64,000 bases of DNA from CAVQXR01 sp963717955 (GCA_963717955.1 CAVQXR010000001.1:806001-870000); one strand, 5' to 3'. Shown: positions 25,178 to 34,223, counted from the stretch's first letter. Program-made: numbers and translations. Notes: generated from the sequence alone by a model not told the origin.

Positions 25178-25668
25178 GCAGGCCGGCCGCCGCGGTCGGG
25201 ATCCTCCTCTCGCTGCTCGCGGTCGCGATCACGCTGATCGTCGTCGAGCTCGGAAACGGAGCGGCCGAGTACGGGACGCTGCAGAGCACGAACCCCTGCA
25301 CGACGCGCTCCGAGTACCCGGGGACGGGGATCGACCCCGCGATCCAGCGGATCGCGATCAACGGTCTGTACGGGGCGGCCTGCGAGCTCGGGACGACCCG
25401 CGAGGAGCTCGTGCTCTCGTTCGTCCCCTCGGTCGGCGAGGCCCAGATCGAGTGGGACGAGGCGACGATCGAGCGGGCCGTGCAAGCGGGCCTCGTTCGC
25501 GCGATCGACGAGGCCGAGGCCGGCGGGAGCCTGCCCGGGATCGCTGCCACGATCCTCCGCGAGCTCGCGCAACGCGCGCCGATCGACTGGCTGATCGGCC
25601 GCGGGGGCGACCTCCAGGAGCTGTTCGGGCAGCTCGGGGATCTCGGCGCCCTGTTCGGCCTCGGCTAG
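25174..25668 (+). CDS. Uncharacterised membrane-anchored protein
   Basis: A 164-residue protein with one N-terminal transmembrane/signal-anchor segment (AAAVGILLSLLAVAITLIVVELG) followed by an extracytoplasmic part with two Cys (NPCTT, AACELG), an acidic helical stretch and a Leu/Gly-rich tail. I do not recognise a family. The GTG start overlaps the transporter stop (GTGA), so it may be an accessory of that transporter. Coding is supported by codon bias and the overlap. Confidence 0.65.
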   Translation: MSRPAAAVGILLSLLAVAITLIVVELGNGAAEYGTLQSTNPCTTRSEYPGTGIDPAIQRIAINGLYGAACELGTTREELVLSFVPSVGEAQIEWDEATIERAVQAGLVRAIDEAEAGGSLPGIAATILRELAQRAPIDWLIGRGGDLQELFGQLGDLGALFGLG

Positions 25669-25704
25669 GTTCCGCTGGGCCCGGGCGCTCCCGGCCGGCG
25701 TCAG

Positions 25705-25710
25705 TAGGAT
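25705..25710 (+). promoter_or_regulatory. Putative -10 element of glyQ (TAGGAT)
   Basis: TAGGAT ends 9 nt before ATG 25720. Confidence 0.5.
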
Positions 25711-25719
25711 GAGCCTCCG

Positions 25720-26592
25720 ATGGCCCCGTTGACGTTCCAGGACATGATCGCCTCGCTGCAGCGCTTCTGGACGGACGAGGGCTGCCTCGTCATGCAGCCC
25801 TACCACACCGAGGTCGGCGCCGGCACGTTCAATCCGGCCACGGCGCTGCGCTGCCTCGGGCCGAAGCCGTGGAAGGCGGCGTACGTGGAGCCCTCGCTCC
25901 GGCCGACCGACGGGCGCTACGGCGAGAACCCGTTCCGCTTCCAGCACTACTTCCAGTACCAGGTGATCCTCAAGCCGGCCCCGGACGACGTTCTCGACCT
26001 CTACTTCGGATCGCTCGCGGCGATCGGCATCGACCTTCGCGCGCACGACCTGCGGCTCGTGGAGGACGACTGGGAAGGCCCCACCCTCGGCGCGTGGGGG
26101 CTCGGCTGGGAGGTGTGGATCGACGGGATGGAAGTGACCCAGTTCACCTACTTCCAGCAGCTCGGCGGCCTCGATCTCGATCTGATCCCGGCAGAGATCA
26201 CCTACGGGCTCGAGCGGCTCGCGATGTTCCTGCAGGTGAAGCGGACGGCGTTCGACATCGAGTGGACCCCCGGGGTGACGTGGGGCGACGTCTACCGCGA
26301 GAACGAACGTCAGTGGTCGGCATACAACTTCGAGCACGCGCCGGTCGAGGTGCTGACGCGGCGCTTCGCCGAGCACGAGGCCGAGTGTGCGCATCTCGTC
26401 GAGCACGGGCTCCCGCTGCCCGCGTACGACCAGGTGCTGAAGTGCTCGCACGCCTTCAACCTCCTCGACGCGCGCGGAGCGATCTCCGTGACGGAGCGCG
26501 CGGCCTACATCGGCCGCGTCCGGGCGCTCGCCCGCCGCGTCGCGCAGCTGTACGTGGAGAAGGAGGCCGGCGATGCCGACGCTGCTGCTTGA
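25720..26592 (+). CDS. glyQ: Glycyl-tRNA synthetase alpha subunit
   Basis: Catalytic subunit of the bacterial alpha2beta2 glycyl-tRNA synthetase. The 290 residues include LTFQDMIASLQRFWTDEGCLVMQPYHTEVGAGT, YVEPSLRPTDGRYGENP (class II motif), GLGWEVWIDGMEVTQFTYFQQ and EITYGLERLAMFLQ. It overlaps glyS by 20 nt. Most Actinomycetota use the single-chain alpha2 enzyme, so this pair is informative for taxonomy. Confidence 0.97.
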   Translation: MAPLTFQDMIASLQRFWTDEGCLVMQPYHTEVGAGTFNPATALRCLGPKPWKAAYVEPSLRPTDGRYGENPFRFQHYFQYQVILKPAPDDVLDLYFGSLAAIGIDLRAHDLRLVEDDWEGPTLGAWGLGWEVWIDGMEVTQFTYFQQLGGLDLDLIPAEITYGLERLAMFLQVKRTAFDIEWTPGVTWGDVYRENERQWSAYNFEHAPVEVLTRRFAEHEAECAHLVEHGLPLPAYDQVLKCSHAFNLLDARGAISVTERAAYIGRVRALARRVAQLYVEKEAGDADAAA

Positions 26593-28534
26593 GATCGGGT
26601 GCGAGGAGCTGCCGGCATCGGCCTGTCGCGAGGCCGGGCAGCAGCTGCCCGAGCTGTGCCGGAGGCTGCTCGGAGCCGCGCCCGAGCGGGTGCTGATCGG
26701 GCCGCGCCGGCTCGCGGTGCTCGTCCCGGACCTCCCCGTGCGAACGCCCGACGAGGTGCGTCGTGGCCCCGCCGAGCGCATCGCGTTCGACGAGGGCGGG
26801 ATCCCGACGAAGGCGGCAGAGGGGTTCGCGCGCGGCATCGGGCTCGCCGTAAAGGACCTGGAGCGCCGCGACGGCCACGTCTTCGGCACGGTGCCCGGCG
26901 TCGAGATGGCGACCATCCTTCCGGAGCGGCTCGCCGCCGTCGTCCAGGGGATCGCGTTTCGCAAGTCGATGCAGTGGGCTGCCCGAGGTCCGCGCTTCTC
27001 GCGGCCGGTGCGCTGGCTCTGCGCCAAGCTCGACGAGCAGACGATCGCCGTCGCGATCGGCGGGATCCCCACGGGCGGCGTGACCCACGGGCACCGCTTC
27101 GGGGGCGGCCCGGTCGAGGTGCCTTCCGCCGGAGCGTACGTGGACGTGCTCCGCGCGGCCGGGGTCGAGCCGGACGCGGCGGAGCGCCGCCGGGCGATCG
27201 TCGAGGCGCTGGACTCGATCGGCGGCTGGAGCGATCCGGGAGGCGTCCTCGAGGAGGTCGTCCACCTCGTCGAGCGGCCGATCGTCCTCACCGGCCTGTT
27301 CGACGAGCGGTTCCTGGCGCTCCCGGAGCGCGTCGTCACGACAGCGATGCAGTCCCACCAGCGCTACTTCCCGCTCGGCGGCGCCGCGTTCGCATTCGCC
27401 GCGAACGGCGGCGATCCGGCGCTCGTGCGGGCCGGTAACGAACGCGTGCTCGAAGGGCGCCTCGAGGACGCGACCTTCACGTTCGAGCGTGACGTCCGTC
27501 GCGGCATCGACGAGCTGGCCGCGATGCTCGGAACGATCACGTTCGTCGCCGGAGCGGGCAGCATGGCCGACAAGACCGCTCGCCTCGCGAGGCTCGTCGC
27601 GGAGCTCGGCGGCGGTGAAGCCTCGCGCGAGGCGGCGCGGCTCGCGAAGGCCGACCAGGCCGCCGAGCTCGTCCGCGAGTTCCCCGACCTCGAGGGGCAC
27701 ATCGGGGCCGAGTACGCCCGCCTCGCGGGCTATCCGGACCCCGTATGCCGGGCGATCGAGGAGCAGTACCTGCCGGACGTCGCCGGCGGGCCCCTGCCGG
27801 AGACCGAGCCGGGCCGTGTGCTCGCCGTGGCGGAGAAGATCGACAATCTCACCGTCGCGTTCTCGCTCGGGCAGCGCCCGTCCGGAACCAGGGACCCGTA
27901 CGGCCTCCGCCGGGCGGCGATCGGCCTCTGCCGCCTGGCGCTCGCGTGCTCGTTCCCGATCGACGTCGAGGGCCTCGTCGCGGTGGGGCACCGGCTGCTG
28001 CTCGAACAGGGCGCCGACGTCGACCCCGAGCCGCCCGATGACGTCCGCGACTTCGTCGCCGAGCGTCTCGAGGGTCTGCTGAAGGTGCCCGTCGAGTTCG
28101 TGCGCGCCGCGCGGGGGGCCGGCCTGACCCAGCTCGGCCAGGTCGCGAGCCTCGCGGTCGCGCTCGCCCAGCTGCCGGAGCCCGATCTCGACGCCGTGCA
28201 CACGGTGCACACCCGTTCCGGTCGCCTGGCGGGCAAGGAGGAGGAGTCCGCGGCGGCCGTCCTCGATCCCGGGCTGCTCACCGACGCGGCCGAGCGAGAG
28301 GTGGTCGCGGCGCTCGACCGGGTGGGCCCGCGAATCGAGTCAGCGCTCGACGCAGCCGACTTCGACGCCGGGCTCGCCGCGGCTGCCGAGCTCGGATCGC
28401 CCCTCGATCGATTCTTCGAGGAAGTGCTCGTGATGGCCGAGGATCCGGCGGTTCGCGCGAACCGGCTGCGGCTCCTGCTCGACGTGAGAGACGTCGTCGG
28501 CCGCCTCGGGGACTTCTCGCAGATTCCCCGCTAG
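26573..28534 (+). CDS. glyS: Glycyl-tRNA synthetase beta subunit
   Basis: tRNA-binding partner of GlyQ. The 653 residues begin LLLEIGCEELPASACREAGQQL, contain GPRRLAVLV, MQWAARGPRFSRPVRWLCA, MQSHQRYFP, the HD-like EYARLAGYPDPVCRAIEEQYLP and PYGLRRAAIGLCRLAL motifs, and end in an anticodon-binding DALR-like helical domain. It is slightly shorter than E. coli GlyS (689). The ATG at 26573 lies inside the glyQ 3' end, consistent with coupled synthesis. Confidence 0.96.
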   Translation: MPTLLLEIGCEELPASACREAGQQLPELCRRLLGAAPERVLIGPRRLAVLVPDLPVRTPDEVRRGPAERIAFDEGGIPTKAAEGFARGIGLAVKDLERRDGHVFGTVPGVEMATILPERLAAVVQGIAFRKSMQWAARGPRFSRPVRWLCAKLDEQTIAVAIGGIPTGGVTHGHRFGGGPVEVPSAGAYVDVLRAAGVEPDAAERRRAIVEALDSIGGWSDPGGVLEEVVHLVERPIVLTGLFDERFLALPERVVTTAMQSHQRYFPLGGAAFAFAANGGDPALVRAGNERVLEGRLEDATFTFERDVRRGIDELAAMLGTITFVAGAGSMADKTARLARLVAELGGGEASREAARLAKADQAAELVREFPDLEGHIGAEYARLAGYPDPVCRAIEEQYLPDVAGGPLPETEPGRVLAVAEKIDNLTVAFSLGQRPSGTRDPYGLRRAAIGLCRLALACSFPIDVEGLVAVGHRLLLEQGADVDPEPPDDVRDFVAERLEGLLKVPVEFVRAARGAGLTQLGQVASLAVALAQLPEPDLDAVHTVHTRSGRLAGKEEESAAAVLDPGLLTDAAEREVVAALDRVGPRIESALDAADFDAGLAAAAELGSPLDRFFEEVLVMAEDPAVRANRLRLLLDVRDVVGRLGDFSQIPR

Positions 28535-28542
28535 CGGGCGCC

Positions 28543-29397
28543 GTGACCCAGGAAGCCGCTCCGGTCGAGATCCATGTCGTCTCCGACGCGACCGGCGAGA
28601 CCGCGACCAGGGTGGTGATGGCGGTCGAGCGCCAGTTTCCGGAGCTCGAGTTCGAGGTCGTGCGTCATCCGCGGGTGACGACCGTCGACGAGGTGCAGCT
28701 CACCGCCGTCCGCGCGAGGGGACGCCGGGCGGTCATCGTGTACACCCTCGTCGATCCCGTGCTCAGCGAGGCGATGCGTGCATGCGCGAAGCGTTACCGG
28801 CTCCATTACTGCGATCTCCTGCGCCACCCGCTCGAGGCGGTCGTCAGCGTATCGGGCCGGGCGGCGCGCGGCGAGCCGGGTGCCATGCCGGCGCTCGATT
28901 CGCGCTACTTCAAGCGCGTCGAGGCGATCGAGTTCGCCGTCCAGGCCGATGACGGGGTCGCGCCAGGGCGGCTTCGCGAGGCGGACGTCGTCCTCGTCGG
29001 CGTATCGCGTACCTCGAAGACACCGCTGTCGATCTACCTCGGCTACCTCGGCTACAAGGCCGCCAACGTCCCGCTCGTGAACGGCATCGAACCGCCTGCG
29101 GCGCTGTGGGAGATCGATCCGGCACGGGTCGTCGGGGTGACGATCCAGCCGGAGCTGCTCGCCGAGATCCGCGAGCGCCGGGTGCGGGACATGCGGGGGT
29201 CGACGAAGACCTACGCCAACCTCGTCGAGGTCTACGAGGAGCTCGAGTTCGCCGACGGGATCCACCGCCGGCTCGGATGCCCCGTCATCGAGGTCTCCAC
29301 GCTCGCCATCGAGGAGACCGCGCATCGCATCGTGCGGCTCGTCGACGTTCGTCTCGCGGAGGCCGAGCAACGAAACCGTACGAGGCGTCGCCGGTGA
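28543..29397 (+). CDS. ppsR: PEP synthase/PPDK regulatory kinase-pyrophosphorylase (DUF299)
   Basis: Bifunctional ADP-dependent kinase and phosphate-dependent pyrophosphorylase that switches PEP synthase or pyruvate,phosphate dikinase off and on by Thr phosphorylation. The 284 residues have the N-terminal IHVVSDATGETATRV motif, the P-loop VLVGVSRTSKTPLSIYLGYLGYKAANVPL and ERRVRDMRGSTKTYANLVEVYEELEFA. The gene lies 8 nt after glyS and 1.3 kb before ppdK, making PpdK the likely target. Confidence 0.92.
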   Translation: MTQEAAPVEIHVVSDATGETATRVVMAVERQFPELEFEVVRHPRVTTVDEVQLTAVRARGRRAVIVYTLVDPVLSEAMRACAKRYRLHYCDLLRHPLEAVVSVSGRAARGEPGAMPALDSRYFKRVEAIEFAVQADDGVAPGRLREADVVLVGVSRTSKTPLSIYLGYLGYKAANVPLVNGIEPPAALWEIDPARVVGVTIQPELLAEIRERRVRDMRGSTKTYANLVEVYEELEFADGIHRRLGCPVIEVSTLAIEETAHRIVRLVDVRLAEAEQRNRTRRRR

Positions 29398-29579
29398 GCG
29401 ATCAGTCCCTGCCCCGGCCGGTCGCGCGGGCGCGGACACCGATCGCCTGGTACTGGTGGCCCCTGTGGATCGTCATCCTCGCAGCGTCGCTGTTCTTCTT
29501 CTACGTGGTCATGACGCCCGTGTGGATCGCGATCCGCCTCACGGCGAAGCTCTCCGACCGAGCCCAACGACGTCGCTGA
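29394..29579 (+). CDS. Small single-span membrane protein, 61 residues
   Basis: GTG at 29394 overlaps the ppsR stop (GTGA) and opens a 61-residue frame: Pro/Arg-rich cytoplasmic start, one transmembrane segment (WYWWPLWIVILAASLFFFYVVMTPVWIAI) and a basic tail (KLSDRAQRRR). I do not recognise it. The hydrophobic segment and overlap with ppsR support a real gene. Confidence 0.6.
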   Translation: MSDQSLPRPVARARTPIAWYWWPLWIVILAASLFFFYVVMTPVWIAIRLTAKLSDRAQRRR

Positions 29580-29609
29580 CCGCGCTCCGAGACGCCCTGA
29601 CCGGCCCGG

Positions 29610-29643
29610 CCGAGCCCGGCCCAACGGACGGTGCGGGGCTCGG
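29610..29643. terminator. Possible bidirectional terminator hairpin
   Basis: CCGAGCCC (29610-29617) can pair with GGGCTCGG (29636-29643), an 8-bp stem with an 18-nt loop, between two convergent genes. There is no T run, so strength is uncertain. Confidence 0.35.
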
Positions 29644-29663
29644 GTCTAACGGGAGCGGGCCTC

Positions 29664-30635
29664 TCAGCCGGCCGCCGGGCCGGCCTGGCCCTCGGGAGCG
29701 GTCTTCCGGCGGCGGGAGTGGAGCCGCCAGCCGGCGGCGAGCGCTCCCAGCACGAGCAGGATCGGGCCCGCCGTCACGAGCGCGATCAACAGCCCGCCGG
29801 CAATCGCCTCGAGCCCGCCGGCGGCCGCCGACCACGCGTCGCGAATGCCCCAGCCGTCGCCGCCGCCGCCCGCCGGAGGCGCGCCACGCTCGGCGACGTC
29901 GAGGCTGATCGTCGCGTAGGACGTCTGGCCGTCGAGGTAGCGCAACTCGCCACGCACCTGCTCGAGCTGGAGCTGGACGTCGTTCAGCTGCTGCTGCACG
30001 ACGAGGGCGTCGGCAACGGTCGTCGTCTCGTCGAGAAAGCCGAGCAGCTGGCGCTCCACCGATGCGAGGTGGCGCTCCCGGGCCTCGAGGTCGACGTACT
30101 GAAGCGTGACGTCCTGACCGCTCTCCTCTCGCCCCCGGACGGTGCCGAGGCCGCCGAGCGCCTCCATCGCGTCCGCGTAGCGGTGCTGCGGGACGCGGAC
30201 GACGAGGGAGCCCCGCACGAGCTGCTCGCCGACGTCCTGGCTCGCGGAGGAGGAGGTCACGAACCCGCCGAGAGCCGAGGTGACGGAGCGGGCACGGTCG
30301 ATCGTCTCGTCGAACTGGCCGCCCGGTACGGTCAGCGCGAGCATCGCGGTCTGGATCACCCGCTGCTCGATGCCGGGAAGCTGGGCTGCGACGTCGATCG
30401 GCAGCGAGCCCGCCTCGCCGGCCGAGCCACCACCAGCCGCGGCGACATCCTCCTCGACGGCGCGATCCATCGCAGCTTCCGTCTGGTCTGTGCTCACATC
30501 GGGCGGGGACGCCGCTGCCGATTCCGCCTGGGCTCGATCGGAGCCGGCGCCGTCATCCGAGCCGGCGCACGCGCCGACCAGAACGCCGACGGTCACGAGG
30601 ATCGCGAGCGGCCCGAGGATCGTGATCTTCTTCAT
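29664..30635 (-). CDS. DUF4349 domain lipoprotein
   Basis: A 323-residue exported protein. The N-terminus is a lipoprotein signal (MKKITILGPLAILVTVGVLV followed by GAC, lipobox VGAC). An Ala/Ser/Asp-rich linker precedes the DUF4349 domain: RVIQTAMLALTVPGGQFDE, GGFVTSSSAS, GSLVVRVPQHRYADAMEAL, a coiled coil (VVQQQLNDVQLQLEQVRGELRYLDGQ) and YATISLDV. A C-terminal transmembrane helix and basic tail follow. The start is ATG at 30635 with AAGGGAGG upstream, one of the few genes here with a clear leader. Function unknown. Confidence 0.85.
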   Translation of the reverse strand: MKKITILGPLAILVTVGVLVGACAGSDDGAGSDRAQAESAAASPPDVSTDQTEAAMDRAVEEDVAAAGGGSAGEAGSLPIDVAAQLPGIEQRVIQTAMLALTVPGGQFDETIDRARSVTSALGGFVTSSSASQDVGEQLVRGSLVVRVPQHRYADAMEALGGLGTVRGREESGQDVTLQYVDLEARERHLASVERQLLGFLDETTTVADALVVQQQLNDVQLQLEQVRGELRYLDGQTSYATISLDVAERGAPPAGGGGDGWGIRDAWSAAAGGLEAIAGGLLIALVTAGPILLVLGALAAGWRLHSRRRKTAPEGQAGPAAG

Positions 30636-30718
30636 GCGGCCTCCCTTCGGTTGCGTGTCCTTCGACCGGGGAGGCGGGCCGAAGGTTCCTCGGCCGTTCC
30701 GCGAGCTGCGCGAGATCG

Positions 30719-30728
30719 AGGCTAGAGT
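30719..30728. promoter_or_regulatory. Overlapping divergent -10 hexamers for ppdK and the DUF4349 gene
   Basis: On the plus strand TAGAGT (30723-30728) ends 6 nt before the ppdK GTG. On the minus strand TAGCCT (30724-30719) would give the DUF4349 lipoprotein a leader of about 75 nt containing a Shine-Dalgarno sequence. Confidence 0.5.
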
Positions 30729-30734
30729 CCGCCC

Positions 30735-33350
30735 GTGGCGGAGACCCCGTACGTCTACGGCTACCGCGACGCGGCCACCCTCGGCCGCGACACGCTCGGG
30801 GGAAAGGGGGTAGGGCTCGCGCAGATGACCGCGCTCGGCATCCCCGTGCCCGCCGGCTTCGTCGTCACGACCGCCGCGTGCGTCGAGTTCAGGCGCCGCG
30901 GCTCCCGCCTTCCGGACGGGCTCTCGCGGGAGATCGACGAGCACGTCACCCGGCTCGAGCTCGAGGTGGGCAGGCGCCTCGGCGACGCCACCGATCCGCT
31001 TCTCGTCTCCGTTCGCTCGGGCGCGGCCGTCTCGATGCCCGGGATGATGGACACGATCCTCAACCTGGGCCTGAACGCGACGACCGCCGATGCGCTCGGA
31101 CACGCGACCGGCAACCCGCGATTCGCGTTTGACGCCTATCGCCGGCTGATCCAGATGTACGGCGAGGTGGTCGACGGGATCGACGGCCGGCTCTTCGAGC
31201 GCCAGCTCGGGCGGCTGAAGGACGAACGAGGCGTTCACGACGACGTCGATCTGAACGCCGACGACGTGTTCGAGGTCGCGCGCAGGTTCGAGGAGATCTA
31301 CCGGAACGCATGCGACCGGGAGTTCCCGCAGGACCCGCGCGAGCAGCTGCTGCGCGCGATCAGCGCCGTGTTCGGTTCCTGGGACACGCCGCGCGCGCAG
31401 GTCTACCGGCGGGCGAACGGCATCCCGGACGATCTCGGCACGGCCGCGAACGTCGTCCAGATGGTGTTCGGAAACATGGGACCGACCTCCGGCACGGGCG
31501 TGTCCTTCACGCGTGATCCGTCGACCGGCGAGGCCGGGCCGTTCGGGGAGTTCCTCGTCAACGCCCAGGGGGAGGACGTGGTTGCCGGGATCCGCACCCC
31601 TGAGCCGCTCACGCGGATGGCGGTCGCGCTCCCGGAGGCCTACGCGGAGCTGCTCGACACGATGGCGCGCCTCGAGCGGCATTTCCGCGACATGCAGGAC
31701 ATCGAGTTCACGGTCGAGGACGGCAGTCTGTACCTGCTCCAGACACGGACGGGGAAGCGGACCGCGACCGCCGCGCTGCGGATCGCCGTCGAGATGGTTG
31801 GCGAGGGCCTGATCACCAAGGACGAGGCGGTCGCGCGGATCGACACGCGTCAGCTCGACCAGCTCCTGCACCAGCGCATCGACCCGTCGGCCGAGGTGGA
31901 GGTGATCGCGGAGGGGCTCAACGCCTCCCCGGGCGCCGCCACGGGGCGCATCGTGTTCGACGCGGACACGGCAGAGGAGCGGGGGCGCGCGGGAGAGAGC
32001 GTCATCCTCGTCCGGTGGGAGACGACACCGGACGACATCCACGGTCTGATCTGGGCTAAGGGCGTGCTCACCGCGCACGGCGGGATGACCTCGCACGCCG
32101 CCGTCGTGGCGCGCGGCATGGGCAAGCCTGCCGTGACGGGGTGCGAAGGGCTGCGGCTCGAGGGGGGCCGCGCCCTCGTCGGAAGCCACTCGTTCGCAGA
32201 GGGTGACGTGATCACGATCGACGGCGGCGTGGGCCACGTGATCCTCGGCGAGGTTCCGCTCGTGCCGCCGCAGGTGGACGAGAACTTCGAGACGGTCCTC
32301 GGCTGGGCCGACGGCGTCCGACGGCTACGGGTGCGCGCGAACGCCGACACGCCCGAGGACGCCCTGAAGGCTCGCGCGTTCGGCGCCGAGGGGATCGGGC
32401 TCTGCCGGACCGAGCACATGTTCATGGCCGAGGAGCGGCTCCCGATCGTGCGCCGGATGATCCTCGCCGGCTCGGAGGAGGAGCGGCGGCGCGCGCTGGA
32501 GATGCTGCTGCCCATGCAGCAGGCCGATTTCGAGGGGCTGTTCGAGGCGATGACCGGGTTCCCGGTGACGATCCGGCTGCTCGACCCACCGCTGCACGAG
32601 TTCTTGCCACCGCTCGACGCCGCCGAGACGCCCGAGATGGCGCAGCGGATCCGCGCGCTCCAGGAGGCCAACCCGATGCTCGGCACGCGCGGCTGCCGGC
32701 TCGGGCTCCTCTACCCGGAGATCTACGAGATGCAGGTGCGGGCGATCGTCCGGGCGGCGCTCGCCGTGCGGGGGCGGACCGGGGAGGCGCCGCTCGTCGA
32801 GATCATGCACCCGCTCGTCGGGTTCTCCGAGGAGCTCCGGCGCCTCCACGACCTCACCGTCGCCGCCGCCGCCTCCGAGCTCGAGCCCGCGGGAGCCGAG
32901 CTCGAGTACCGCATCGGGACGATGATCGAGCTTCCGCGGGCCTGCATCCGTGCCGACGAGATCGCCGAGGTCGCCGACTTCTTCTCGTTCGGCACGAACG
33001 ACCTCACCCAGACGACGCTCGGCTTCTCCCGCGACGACGCGGAGGGCAAGTTCCTCACGAGGTATCTCGACGACCGGATCCTCGAGGCGAACCCGTTCGA
33101 GACGCTCGATCTGGGCGGGGTCGGCGAGCTGATGCGGATCGGGATCGAGCGGGCGCGCGCACGGAAGCCGGAGATCACGCTCGGGATCTGCGGAGAGCAC
33201 GGCGGTGACGCGCGCTCGGTCGCGTTCTGTCACAGCCTCGGGCTCGACTCCGTCTCGTGCTCGCCCTACCGTGTGCCGCTCGCGCGGCTGGCCGCGGCGC
33301 AGGCCGCGCTGGCCGATGCGGGCGTGGTCGCGGTCGCGATCGGCGGCTGA
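30735..33350 (+). CDS. ppdK: Pyruvate, phosphate dikinase
   Basis: Interconverts pyruvate, ATP and phosphate with PEP, AMP and pyrophosphate. The 871-residue protein has the N-terminal nucleotide-binding domain (GGKGVGLAQMTALGIPVPAGFVVTT, VSVRSGAAVSMPGMMDTILNLG), the swivelling phospho-His domain (GGMTSHAAVVARGMGKPAVTGC, catalytic His between Ser and Ala, Thr just before as the regulatory site) and the C-terminal PEP/pyruvate barrel (GLCRTEHMF, GTRGCRLG, FFSFGTNDLTQTTLG). GTG at 30735 is 6 nt after a -10 hexamer. Regulation by the nearby ppsR product is likely. Confidence 0.97.
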   Translation: MAETPYVYGYRDAATLGRDTLGGKGVGLAQMTALGIPVPAGFVVTTAACVEFRRRGSRLPDGLSREIDEHVTRLELEVGRRLGDATDPLLVSVRSGAAVSMPGMMDTILNLGLNATTADALGHATGNPRFAFDAYRRLIQMYGEVVDGIDGRLFERQLGRLKDERGVHDDVDLNADDVFEVARRFEEIYRNACDREFPQDPREQLLRAISAVFGSWDTPRAQVYRRANGIPDDLGTAANVVQMVFGNMGPTSGTGVSFTRDPSTGEAGPFGEFLVNAQGEDVVAGIRTPEPLTRMAVALPEAYAELLDTMARLERHFRDMQDIEFTVEDGSLYLLQTRTGKRTATAALRIAVEMVGEGLITKDEAVARIDTRQLDQLLHQRIDPSAEVEVIAEGLNASPGAATGRIVFDADTAEERGRAGESVILVRWETTPDDIHGLIWAKGVLTAHGGMTSHAAVVARGMGKPAVTGCEGLRLEGGRALVGSHSFAEGDVITIDGGVGHVILGEVPLVPPQVDENFETVLGWADGVRRLRVRANADTPEDALKARAFGAEGIGLCRTEHMFMAEERLPIVRRMILAGSEEERRRALEMLLPMQQADFEGLFEAMTGFPVTIRLLDPPLHEFLPPLDAAETPEMAQRIRALQEANPMLGTRGCRLGLLYPEIYEMQVRAIVRAALAVRGRTGEAPLVEIMHPLVGFSEELRRLHDLTVAAAASELEPAGAELEYRIGTMIELPRACIRADEIAEVADFFSFGTNDLTQTTLGFSRDDAEGKFLTRYLDDRILEANPFETLDLGGVGELMRIGIERARARKPEITLGICGEHGGDARSVAFCHSLGLDSVSCSPYRVPLARLAAAQAALADAGVVAVAIGG

Positions 33351-33358
33351 CCGCCCGG

Positions 33359-34213
33359 TCAGGTGTAGCCGCGGACCTTCCAGTACGCGATTGCGATGCT
33401 GACGATTGCGATCCCGGCGAGCGCGGCGATCGCCGCGGCACCCTCGCGCGACAGGAGCGGTCGGTACCGCCCGAAGTGGTTCAGCGCGAGCATCGAGAGC
33501 GCGCCGCCGATCAGGCCGCCGATATGGCCGCCGATCGAGATCCCCGAGAGCGCAAAGCTGAGCACGAGGTTGATGCCGATCACGACCATCGCCTGGCCGC
33601 CGAACACATAGGTGTGCCCGCGCTCGAGGACGAAGCCTGCGCCGAGGATCCCGAACACCGCGCCCGAGGCGCCGACGGTGATCGCGTCGGGGTTGATCAG
33701 CAGCGCCCCCGCCGCGCCTGCGAGGGCCGAGACGAGGTAGATACCGATGAATCGCGCGGGGCCGATCAGGTTCTCGAGCGGCCGGCCGAACCACCAGAGG
33801 AAGACCATGTTGAAGAAGAGGTGGATCAGGTTCGCGTGCAGGAACGCCGACGTGATCAGCCGCCACCACTCACCGTCGGCGACGGCCGGCCCGTAGAGCG
33901 CGTAGTCGACCACCACGTCGCCGCCGATCCGGGCCACCTGCCCGCCCGTCGCGATCTCGGCGACGAACACGAGCACGTTCAGCACGATGAGCGACATCGT
34001 CACGACGCCGGCCGGAAGGCGGCTCTCGGCGGCCCTCACCTGGGCGACGGCCTTCCTGGGGCCGACCGGGACGCCGGCGCAGTCGGGACAGCGGATCCCC
34101 ACCGCTCCGAAGTTCATGCAGTCGGTACAGATCGGGCGGCCGCAGTCCGAGCAGGTGACCGCGGTCTGCACCCGCGGGTGCCGGTAGCAGGTCGTCGGAG
34201 CGTCCGCGGACAT
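33359..34213 (-). CDS. Rhomboid family intramembrane serine protease with N-terminal zinc-finger
   Basis: A 284-residue membrane protease. An N-terminal B-box-like metal site (CYRHP, TCSDCGRPICTDC, RCPDC) precedes the six-helix rhomboid core. The WR-type segment LITSAFLHANLIHLFFNMVFLW, the catalytic GASGAVFGILG (Ser) and the catalytic His in SIGGHIGGLIGG are visible. The frame is open four codons further, but its ATG lies inside the TACGAT hexamer at 34229-34224. The ATG at 34213 fits the leaderless spacing better. Its stop is 8 nt from the ppdK stop. Confidence 0.88.
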   Translation of the reverse strand: MSADAPTTCYRHPRVQTAVTCSDCGRPICTDCMNFGAVGIRCPDCAGVPVGPRKAVAQVRAAESRLPAGVVTMSLIVLNVLVFVAEIATGGQVARIGGDVVVDYALYGPAVADGEWWRLITSAFLHANLIHLFFNMVFLWWFGRPLENLIGPARFIGIYLVSALAGAAGALLINPDAITVGASGAVFGILGAGFVLERGHTYVFGGQAMVVIGINLVLSFALSGISIGGHIGGLIGGALSMLALNHFGRYRPLLSREGAAAIAALAGIAIVSIAIAYWKVRGYT

Positions 34214-34223
34214 CGTGCGGCCC

